DNA from: Candidatus Kuenenia stuttgartensis
GTDB lineage: Bacteria > Bacteroidota > Bacteroidia > Flavobacteriales_D > Crocinitomicaceae
Assembly (NCBI GenBank): GCA_943326025.2
Contig: CALPRR020000137.1
Span: 1-6,834 of the forward strand
Reading direction: 5' to 3'
DNA length: 6,834 nucleotides
Part shown: positions 1 to 6,294 of the stretch, piece by piece
How positions within the stretch are numbered: position 1 is the stretch's first letter
How the letters are laid out: each line of letters opens with the position of its first letter
Notes under the pieces: generated by a model
What the model saw: only the letters and a program-made list of their open reading frames with translations
The model's database searches: none
What the model was told of the DNA's origin: nothing
Translations under genes and position numbers: made by a program

Positions 1-360
1 AATAACACAGCTAATAATGCTTCTTCCTATGGAACTTGTGTCTACACAGAAGGAACAACAACAATTCAGAACTGTCTGATGTATGATAATACAATCTCAT
101 ATGGTTACTCTCAAACATCTGGTCACATTCACAATAAAACAGGTACCCTTTCCATAAAAAACTGTACAGTTACAGAGAACACTTCATCAGCTGGATATAG
201 TGGTGATATTTATGTAGAATCGGGTACAGTTTCAGCAACGAATTGTATTTTATATAATAATACGGGTACTGATAACATAAATCGGGCAGCAGGAACTGCA
301 GAAATTTCATATAGTTTATATGACGATGGAACTGGAGGAACAGTTACAGCATCGACAGGA
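1..360 (+). repeat. Beta-helix repeat, copy A (conserved part; starts before window)
   Basis: This stretch aligns without gaps to 1066-1425, an offset of 1065 bp or exactly 355 codons. Positions 79-179 are identical to 1144-1244 over 101 bp, synonymous sites included, and 193-231 is another identical run. After ~360 the copies diverge and differ in length, but both still end in D-M-G-C-Y-E (codons ~178-183 and 526-531). The repeat is therefore a whole protein domain, not a short tandem motif. More copies may lie upstream. Confidence 0.95.
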
Positions 361-3210
361 AACATAACGAATACTGACGCAAATCCTATATTTATGAATG
401 CTACGACGGATGATTTCAGGATTTCTGCTATTTCTCCTTGTAGAGAAAAAGGAAATAATTCAACCATGCCATCTGTTGATTTGAATGAGGTTGCCAGAGG
501 AACTGTTGGTGCAAATACAGGCTCAGCATATGACATGGGATGTTATGAACAGGCATGTGCTTCTGGTACATTTTATGTGAATGACAATGCAACTTCAGGA
601 GATATTTGGGTTTCAAACGTTGGCAATGATGCTAATTCAGGTACAACTGTTGCTCCCTATTTAACATTAGGTGCTGCATTGAAAAATTGCGGATGTGCAG
701 GAAATACCATTCGTATTGATGCAGGTACATATACAGAGGATAATTATATATTATCTACAGATGCAACTGGGAATGCATTAAATATTGTAGGTGCAGGTAA
801 AACATTAACAATATTTGATTTAGATAATACGGATCGGTTCATGACAATAAATGTAGATGCAGACAATATAAAAATTACGGATATTACAATTAAAGACGCT
901 AGCGTATCAGCTAATGGAGCAGGCTTTAACATTACGACTACAGGTTCAATCACATTAGAAGATTTGATTATTGACAATTGCGATATCTCTGGATCAAATT
1001 CAGGTGCAGGTGTATATGTTAGTAGCTCATCCACTGCAACCATAGATAGATGTATCTTTAGAAATAATAACACCGCTAATAATTCATCTTCTTATGGAAC
1101 TTGTGTATATACAGAAGGAACAACAACAATACAGAACTGTTTAATGTATGATAATACAATCTCATATGGTTACTCTCAAACATCTGGTCACATTCACAAT
1201 AAAACAGGTACCCTTTCCATAAAAAACTGTACAGTTACAGAGAATACCTCATCAGCAGGATATAGTGGTGATATTTATGTAGAATCGGGTACAGTTACAG
1301 CAACGAATTGTATTTTATATAATAATACAGGTACTGATAATATAAATAGATCAGCTGGTACTGCAACAATATCGTATAGTTTATTTGATGACGGAACTGG
1401 TGGTACGGTTAATTCTTCAACAGGTAATGTTACGAATTTGGCTCCAGGTTTTGTAAATGCAGCTTCAAATGATTTTTCTCTTACATCAATTGGTGCAGCA
1501 AAAGATGTCGGTGTTTCAACTAATATGCCTAATGTAGATATTTTAGAAGTTTCGAGACCATATGGTTTAGGATTCGATATGGGTTGCTATGAATTCAGAC
1601 CAAGTTATTATTGGGTAGGTGGCACAGGTAATTGGAGTCAATATGCAACTCATTGGGCTACAACATCTGGTGGGTCAACTTTCCATACATCTGTTCCTAC
1701 TAGTTCTGATAAAGTATATTTTGACGCCAATTCAGGTGGAGGAATTTGTACAATTGATGCACAAGCATACGCAAACAATGTTACGATGACTGGATATACA
1801 GGATCACTTGCAGGTACGTCGACTTTGGATATTTATGGAAGTTTAACGGTAGGTTCAGGGATGACTTGGTCGCACAGTGGAACAACTTCTTTTAGGTCAA
1901 CATCTCCAGGAAAAACAATTACTTCGAATGGTAAGACTTTGGCTTGTAACTTAACGTTTAATGGCTCGGAAGGAACTTGGATCATGCAAGATGCTTTATC
2001 AACTTCTGCAAATCTTACGATAACTTTAGGAAGGTTAGATGTTTCATCATCAAATTATGGTCTAACAGTAAGTGGAAACTGGTCGAATAGTGGGGCTTTT
2101 TCTGGCAGAACGGGAACTGTAACATTGAATGGTTCGTCCGCACAAACAATCAGTGGTTCAAGTAATACAACATTTAATAATTTAACGTTAAATAACGCTT
2201 CAGGTTTAACCGTTTCAAAAGGGATAACAGTTAATGGAACGCTTACGTTTACTGCTGGTAATATTACAGCGGCTTCCTCTTCGGAAGCAGTAACATTCGA
2301 AACATCAGGAATTGCGTCAGGTGCCGCAAATACGAAATGTATTGTTGGTTATTGTAAGAAAAATACAAACTCTACTACGAAATTTACATTTCCTGTAGGT
2401 ACAAGTACATTGTATAGAGCCGCTTCAGTTACTCCGTCTAGTTCATCAGCTACTACTTGGACGACGAAATATTTTGGTGCTGGTTACGGAGATTATACTG
2501 TAACAGGTGCTATGTTAGTAAATCCTAGTAAAGTTGAATATTGGACAATAGATCGCTCGTTGACGGGTACTCCAGCAGCTGCTACTATTGAATTGTCATG
2601 GGCATCGAATAGTAATGTGAATTCAAGTTACGCTTCAGATTTGGTTGTGGTGCACTATAATGGAGCAGATTGGCAAAACATCGGAGGAAATAATATTACA
2701 GGTACAGTAAGTGCTGGTGTAGTGTCATCTAATTCGGGTTGGAATTCTTACAGTCCATTTACATTAGGTTCTCAAACAGGAGCTATTCCGTTACCAATTA
2801 CTTTGGTTTCATTTACTGCTAAACCTTATCAAAATGATGTTAAAGTTTCATGGCAAACAGCATCAGAAATTGAGAATGATTATTTTATTGTTGAGAGAAG
2901 TGAAAATGGACAAGATTTTTCTGAAATAGCAAGAATAGATGGAGCAGGTAACTCATCTAATACGATTAACTATTTCACAATGGATACCGATTTTAATAAA
3001 ACAGTATTGTACTATCGTTTGAAATTAATAAGTTTTAATGGTGAAGTAACTTTTTCTGATATTGCTTCTGTAGATATGTCACAATTACAAAATCATGGAG
3101 TGATTGTCATGACAGTTAATTCACTTGGTCAAGAGGTGAATGAAACTGCAAAAGGGATTGTATTCGATATTTATTCAGATGGAACATCAGTGAAACGAAT
3201 CCAGTTTTAA
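1..3210 (+). CDS. Giant T9SS-exported beta-helix surface protein, 5'-truncated by window edge
   Basis: The frame is open from base 1, so the first ATG at 79 is internal and the start lies upstream. Window codons 1-1069 are present. Codons 1-183 are the end of one right-handed beta-helix unit. Codons ~189-533 are a second, complete unit, opening with the usual helix start (V-S-N-V-G-N-D-A-N-S-G-T, then I-R-I-D-A-G-T-Y) and showing a ladder of N-C or R-C rungs at cysteines 327, 351, 380, 410 and 437. A W-V-G-G-T-G-N-W module starts at 538, followed by beta-strand repeats and a C-x4-C pair at 780/785. An Fn3-like domain (L-P-I-T-L-V-S-F at 931, W-Q-T-A-S-E-I) precedes the last 30 residues (1040-1069), a type A-like T9SS sorting signal with L-G-Q-E-V and K-G-I-V-F. 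By family knowledge such proteins cross the outer membrane through T9SS and are anchored or released at the surface. An adhesin or matrix role is inferred; no catalytic motif is seen. Confidence 0.9.
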   Translation, partial: NNTANNASSYGTCVYTEGTTTIQNCLMYDNTISYGYSQTSGHIHNKTGTLSIKNCTVTENTSSAGYSGDIYVESGTVSATNCILYNNTGTDNINRAAGTAEISYSLYDDGTGGTVTASTGNITNTDANPIFMNATTDDFRISAISPCREKGNNSTMPSVDLNEVARGTVGANTGSAYDMGCYEQACASGTFYVNDNATSGDIWVSNVGNDANSGTTVAPYLTLGAALKNCGCAGNTIRIDAGTYTEDNYILSTDATGNALNIVGAGKTLTIFDLDNTDRFMTINVDADNIKITDITIKDASVSANGAGFNITTTGSITLEDLIIDNCDISGSNSGAGVYVSSSSTATIDRCIFRNNNTANNSSSYGTCVYTEGTTTIQNCLMYDNTISYGYSQTSGHIHNKTGTLSIKNCTVTENTSSAGYSGDIYVESGTVTATNCILYNNTGTDNINRSAGTATISYSLFDDGTGGTVNSSTGNVTNLAPGFVNAASNDFSLTSIGAAKDVGVSTNMPNVDILEVSRPYGLGFDMGCYEFRPSYYWVGGTGNWSQYATHWATTSGGSTFHTSVPTSSDKVYFDANSGGGICTIDAQAYANNVTMTGYTGSLAGTSTLDIYGSLTVGSGMTWSHSGTTSFRSTSPGKTITSNGKTLACNLTFNGSEGTWIMQDALSTSANLTITLGRLDVSSSNYGLTVSGNWSNSGAFSGRTGTVTLNGSSAQTISGSSNTTFNNLTLNNASGLTVSKGITVNGTLTFTAGNITAASSSEAVTFETSGIASGAANTKCIVGYCKKNTNSTTKFTFPVGTSTLYRAASVTPSSSSATTWTTKYFGAGYGDYTVTGAMLVNPSKVEYWTIDRSLTGTPAAATIELSWASNSNVNSSYASDLVVVHYNGADWQNIGGNNITGTVSAGVVSSNSGWNSYSPFTLGSQTGAIPLPITLVSFTAKPYQNDVKVSWQTASEIENDYFIVERSENGQDFSEIARIDGAGNSSNTINYFTMDTDFNKTVLYYRLKLISFNGEVTFSDIASVDMSQLQNHGVIVMTVNSLGQEVNETAKGIVFDIYSDGTSVKRIQF
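1066..1425 (+). repeat. Beta-helix repeat, copy B (conserved part)
   Basis: Second copy of the 355-codon unit, aligned to 1-360. It encodes the coils with cysteine rungs at window codons 380, 410 and 437, matching 25, 55 and 82 in copy A. The N-terminal part of the same unit (about 598-1065) is seen only once because copy A's equivalent lies before the window. Differences from copy A outside the identical patches are mostly at third codon positions, so both copies have been kept as coding sequence. Confidence 0.95.
2077..3210 (+). repeat. Shared C-terminal module of gene 1 (paralogous to 4303-5424)
   Basis: About 377 codons from N-W-S at 2077 to the stop are homologous to the last 373 codons of the next gene. 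Conserved blocks include G-L-T-V-S-K-G, the C-I-V-G-Y-C-K-K-N pair of cysteines, E-Y-W-T-I-D-R-S, V-V-V-H-Y-N-G, N-I-G-G-N-N-I, S-P-F-T, W-Q-T-A-S-E-I and the sorting signal. Upstream of this point the two proteins have unrelated layouts, so the block behaves as an exchangeable export and anchoring module. Confidence 0.93.
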
Positions 3211-3223
3211 GATAATTTAAGAT

Positions 3224-3290
3224 AAAAGGTTAGGTTAAATTTTCAAAAGGAAAAGCGAGTGAGGAGAAATTCTTACTCGCTTTTTTTGTG
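3224..3290 (+). repeat. Duplicated 3' untranslated segment, copy 1
   Basis: The 67 bp downstream of gene 1, including the terminator, match 5428-5493 downstream of gene 2 with one single-base indel (four A versus three A before GCGAGT) and one substitution (G3261 versus A5464). The 13 bases between the stop codon and this segment are not shared with the 3-base equivalent after gene 2. Confidence 0.95.
3251..3287 (+). terminator. Rho-independent terminator of gene 1
   Basis: The left arm AAAGCGAGTGAG (3252-3263) pairs with CTTACTCGCTTT (3272-3283) across an 8-base loop. There is one G-T wobble at 3261/3274, and the right arm runs into seven T (3281-3287). It lies 41 bases after the stop codon and should end the gene 1 transcript. 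Confidence 0.93.
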
Positions 3291-3441
3291 TTTGAACAAT
3301 TTGTTGATTAATTCGAAATTTTAACAAGTCATGTTTTTTTATGATTTTTATCATGAAAAATCAAAGTTTATTAATATATTTACGTAATTATACTTAGTTT
3401 AAGATTGTCAGTTCAGAGTCTAATATTAAATCAATTGTTTA
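3288..3441 (+). other. Intergenic region upstream of gene 2, with AT-rich hairpin
   Basis: This short region must contain the promoter and leader of gene 2 if the terminator before it works. I looked for the Bacteroidota -7 box (TAnnTTTG). TATATTTA at 3375-3382 and TAAGATTG at 3400-3407 each match with one mismatch, but neither has a convincing -33 TTTG at normal spacing, so no promoter is called. An 11-bp inverted repeat, 3335-3345 with 3350-3360, forms a stem (one G-T wobble) with a 4-T loop. It has no following T-run and its role is unknown. Confidence 0.5.
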
Positions 3442-5424
3442 TTGAAACTAAAATTTAGGAATAGAGTATTTATTCTACTAGTAATATTGTTAACTATTTG
3501 TACTAGTAAATGTTTCGCACAATGTAGCTCTTGTTCTCCTGGTGGTTCGTATACATATACATCAAATACAGTGATTACATCAAATACTTGCTACAACAGT
3601 GTAAGTATGCAACAAAATAAATTAATCACTGTTGCCAGTGGAGCAACACTAACTATTTGTGGTGATTTTAGTGGGGTTAATTCAGATGCAATAACGGTTA
3701 ATTCAGGTGGTTCTTTAATAATTACGGGCATATTACAATTACAAAATTCATTTACCTTAACAATCAATGGCACTGCTTCTATAGGTAGTATTTCAATTGG
3801 TAATGGAGGGGCTTTAAATGTTGCGGGTGGAGGTCAAATCGAAGTGACAGGTAATGTAGCTGCTGGAAATAGTGCCTCAGTTGTTGTTTCTACTGGAGGT
3901 GTTTTTGAGATTGATGGAAATTTAACAATTGGTGGTGGTACAATCACATCGAACGGTTTGTTGAACGTAAACGGAACGATTACAGGTCCAACAGCAACTG
4001 GTTCAGGTGTTTGGTGTTCATCACCGACGCCTTCAAGTGTTGCTACGAATGATTATGTTTGGAGAGGAGTTTATAGTACAGATTGGAGCAATGTAGATAA
4101 TTGGTTACAAAAATCAAGTACCGGTTATTCAGAACCAATTTCATTGCCAGAATCTACTAAAAATGTTACGATCTCAGCAAATACAGGTTGCTCAAATTCA
4201 AATTTTCCATCAATTGTTCCGAGTACGTTAGATTTGAAGAATTTAATCATAGAGTCCGGAGCTTCGTTGACAATTGCGTCAGGATTAATTAACGTTTATG
4301 GCAATTGGACTAATAATGGAACTTTCACTTCTAATTCAAATTCTACAGTAGCATTTAAAGGAACGGTAAACCAAACAATTAGTGGTTCAATTAGTACAAC
4401 TTTTGGGAATTTAATCATGAATAATGCTGCTGGATTGACTGTTTCGAAAGGATTTACAGTAAATACGTCATTAACATTTATCTCAGGGAATATTTCAGCT
4501 TCCTCTTCATCTGAAGCGGTTACTTTTGGTACTTCAGCTACTTCTTCTGGAGCTGCAGATACAAGATGTATTGTAGGATATTGTAAGAAAAACACGAACT
4601 CTACTAATAAATTCACTTTTCCTGTTGGTACTTCATCTTTATATAGATCAGCATCTATTACACCTTCTAGTTCTTCTGCTACATCCTGGACCGCTAAGTA
4701 TTATGGCGCAGGGCATGGAGATTATACGGTAACTGGTCCAATGTTGATCAACCCAAGTAGAACTGAGTATTGGACAATTGATCGTTCTGGATCATCTTAT
4801 TCTCAAATTGAGTTATCATGGGGTTCAAATAGCAATGTAAATTCAAGCTTCGCTACTGATATTGTCGTGGTGCATTACAATGGTACTGATTGGGAAAATA
4901 TTGGAGGGAATAATATTTCAGGTACTATCAGTTCAGGTTTAGTTTCATCTGATCTTAATTGGAATGTATATAGTCCATTTACAATCGGTTCAAAGACAGG
5001 AGCAATGCCTTTACCAACTGAATTGATTTCATTTAAAGCAATTGCTCAAAAATCAGCTGTAAAATTAGATTGGCAAACAGCTTCTGAAATCGATAATGAT
5101 TACTTTACAGTAGAGCGCAGTTTTGACGGAATTCATTTTTCTCCATTTACAAGATTAGAAGGATCAGGGAATTCTAATCAGACCATCAATTATTCTGTAA
5201 ATGATTACGATTATGTAAATGGAATCAATTACTATCGATTAATTCAAACAGATTATAACGGCGAGGAAACAATTTCCAGAATTGAATCAGTAGATATGTC
5301 AAATAAGTACGTTTATTTTATAAAGACTATTAATTCACTTGGTCAAGAAGTAAATGAAACAAATAAAGGTATTGTATTCGATATTTATTCAGATGGAACA
5401 TCTGTAAAACGAATACAATTTTAA
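3442..5424 (+). CDS. Secreted beta-strand-repeat protein with T9SS sorting signal (paralogue of gene 1)
   Basis: 660 residues. The TTG start is chosen because an in-frame stop (TAA, 3427-3429) lies just upstream, no ATG lies between, and the TTG places a good Sec signal peptide at the N-terminus: basic n-region K-L-K-F-R-N-R, hydrophobic residues 9-19, likely signal peptidase I cleavage after F-A at 26. Residues ~27-195 are short Gly/Thr/Asn-rich beta-strand repeats (I-T-V-N-S-G-G-S-L, L-T-I-N-G-T-A). At 204 a Y-V-W-R-G ... W-S-N-V-D-N-W module begins, related to W-V-G-G-T-G-N-W in gene 1. From 288 to the end it matches gene 1, with cysteines at 376/381, an Fn3-like domain from 524 (L-P-T-E-L-I-S-F) to ~613, and a sorting signal at 631-660. 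Exported by Sec then T9SS by family knowledge; surface attachment or matrix role inferred. No enzyme motif seen. Likely monocistronic. Confidence 0.92.
   Translation: MKLKFRNRVFILLVILLTICTSKCFAQCSSCSPGGSYTYTSNTVITSNTCYNSVSMQQNKLITVASGATLTICGDFSGVNSDAITVNSGGSLIITGILQLQNSFTLTINGTASIGSISIGNGGALNVAGGGQIEVTGNVAAGNSASVVVSTGGVFEIDGNLTIGGGTITSNGLLNVNGTITGPTATGSGVWCSSPTPSSVATNDYVWRGVYSTDWSNVDNWLQKSSTGYSEPISLPESTKNVTISANTGCSNSNFPSIVPSTLDLKNLIIESGASLTIASGLINVYGNWTNNGTFTSNSNSTVAFKGTVNQTISGSISTTFGNLIMNNAAGLTVSKGFTVNTSLTFISGNISASSSSEAVTFGTSATSSGAADTRCIVGYCKKNTNSTNKFTFPVGTSSLYRSASITPSSSSATSWTAKYYGAGHGDYTVTGPMLINPSRTEYWTIDRSGSSYSQIELSWGSNSNVNSSFATDIVVVHYNGTDWENIGGNNISGTISSGLVSSDLNWNVYSPFTIGSKTGAMPLPTELISFKAIAQKSAVKLDWQTASEIDNDYFTVERSFDGIHFSPFTRLEGSGNSNQTINYSVNDYDYVNGINYYRLIQTDYNGEETISRIESVDMSNKYVYFIKTINSLGQEVNETNKGIVFDIYSDGTSVKRIQF
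4303..5424 (+). repeat. Shared C-terminal module of gene 2 (paralogous to 2077-3210)
   Basis: This is the second copy of the ~375-codon C-terminal block. Across the last 93 coding bases the two copies differ at 11 positions by my count but at only one of 30 encoded residues (A versus N), which shows purifying selection on the sorting signal. The copy is slightly shorter than that in gene 1, mainly where gene 1 has an extra T-G-T-P-A-A-A stretch after I-D-R-S. Confidence 0.93.
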
Positions 5425-5427
5425 GCA

Positions 5428-5493
5428 AAAAGGTTAGGTTAAATTTTCAAAAGGAAAGCGAGTAAGGAGAAATTCTTACTCGCTTTTTTTGTG
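5428..5493 (+). repeat. Duplicated 3' untranslated segment, copy 2
   Basis: Counterpart of 3224-3290 after gene 1, starting three bases after the stop codon. The two segments are about 97% identical, closer than the adjacent coding ends (about 88%), although untranslated DNA would normally drift faster. Confidence 0.95.
5455..5490 (+). terminator. Rho-independent terminator of gene 2
   Basis: A perfect 12-bp stem, AAAGCGAGTAAG (5455-5466) with CTTACTCGCTTT (5475-5486), encloses the same 8-base loop as the first terminator, and T continues to 5490. Relative to the first terminator, the wobble G is replaced by A, which restores a Watson-Crick pair. Confidence 0.95.
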
Positions 5494-5565
5494 AATACAA
5501 TTTTTATTTAAGTGAAAAATTATTATTATAGTTATTGAAAATTGGATGAAATAGATTTAACTAAA

Positions 5566-5661
5566 AAATATTATTTACACTCCATTTAAACTAATTAAAT
5601 GGGACAATTTTTAGCTTTAAATAATCGGTTTAGTTATTTAAAAGACGGTGTAAAAATATTT
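5566..5661. other. Nested inverted repeats, possible three-way-junction RNA or DNA element
   Basis: An outer stem pairs 5566-5580 with 5648-5661: 14 bp with A5573 bulged. It encloses two perfect hairpins: CCATTTAA (5582-5589) with TTAAATGG (5595-5602), 5-base loop; and TTTAAATAA (5616-5624) with TTATTTAAA (5634-5642), 9-base loop. All arms are AT-rich, so chance pairing is a real possibility. A non-coding RNA, a leader or a remnant of mobile DNA could each explain it; no known family is recognised. Confidence 0.3.
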
Positions 5662-5921
5662 CATTGTTCTATAAACCCAATAGAATAAAGGTTTCCTGAA
5701 TTATCTTTTGTTTTTAGCCTTTTCAATTTTAATTATTTATTGATTGAAAGAACTTATTTTATTTGTTTTTTTAGTGGGACAAATTTGTAAATTATTGATT
5801 ATCAAACTATTGCTTATTTATTTGTGTCCAAAAAATGGATTTTTTAAACATAATATGGAAAAATATAAAACAACAATTTAGTTAAGTAATTAGTTTGTCA
5901 GCGTTTTATGATTTTGGTTTG

Positions 5922-5947
5922 ATTTTGGCGTTTTGTGATGCCAAAAT
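5922..5947. repeat. Perfect 8-bp inverted repeat (hairpin)
   Basis: ATTTTGGC (5922-5929) pairs with GCCAAAAT (5940-5947) around a 10-base loop. Neither strand has a T-run directly after the stem, so it is not a standard terminator. The neighbouring GCGTTTTATGATTTTGG (from 5901) resembles GCGTTTTGTGATGCC (from 5929), a partial direct repeat. Confidence 0.45.
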
Positions 5948-6294
5948 AAAAATACCTGAAATAATGAAGCTGAAAACATCTCTTAAAAGCAATTTTTATT
6001 TAAAAAATATAAAACTTAAAAATTATCAAATACATAATTTAATTAATGCCCCATTTTTAACATTTACCATAAACCTAAATCAACATAAATTTCCTTCTAT
6101 TTGGAATTTAAGAATGAATGTACAAACTATAAAAGTGTATTCTCTAAAAGATTTTTCAATTCCATGTAGAGGTAAATTTTATTATCAAAATAGCATTGAT
6201 AGTTAATTCCATTTCATATTACCATACCTCATAAACTAAATCAATAAAAAAAATTGGAAAGGCATTTTGCCGTTAAAATAAAACAATAAGGATA

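Larger units (their letters stand above)
5491..6294. other. Long AT-rich intergenic region without a convincing gene
   Basis: About 800 bases of very AT-rich DNA. The longest + frame, 5895-6206 from TTG (or 5964-6206 from ATG, 80 residues), is rich in Lys, Asn, Ile and Phe, has no recognisable motif and looks like chance in AT-rich sequence. The region holds several inverted repeats (5566-5661, 5667-5685, 5922-5947). GGGACAA occurs at 5601-5607 and 5776-5782, with an imperfect inverse (TTTGTGTCC) ending at 5829, weakly recalling insertion-sequence ends. No transposase, tRNA or known RNA family is recognised. The promoter of the next gene should lie near the right end, but no clear -7/-33 pair was found. 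Confidence 0.6.

Noticed and set aside
210..1073. Minus-strand open frames opposite gene 1
   Set aside because: They lie entirely opposite a well-supported repeated coding region and show no domain or start context of their own.
1..1425. CRISPR-like or short tandem repeat array
   Set aside because: The only repetition is a 1065-bp coding unit; there are no short direct repeats with unique spacers.
3375..3407. Possible Bacteroidota -7 promoter boxes (TATATTTA, TAAGATTG)
   Set aside because: Each has one mismatch to TAnnTTTG and neither has a suitable -33 element, so in DNA this AT-rich they are not significant.
3591..4616. Minus-strand open frames opposite gene 2
   Set aside because: They are shadows of the Thr/Ser/Asn-rich coding strand; the + strand has the signal peptide and homologous domains.
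5895..6206. A 103-codon + strand frame starting at TTG (80 residues from ATG 5964)
   Set aside because: AT-rich composition dictates its Lys/Asn/Ile/Phe content. It has no motif, no signal peptide and no ribosome site, and its beginning overlaps an inverted repeat.
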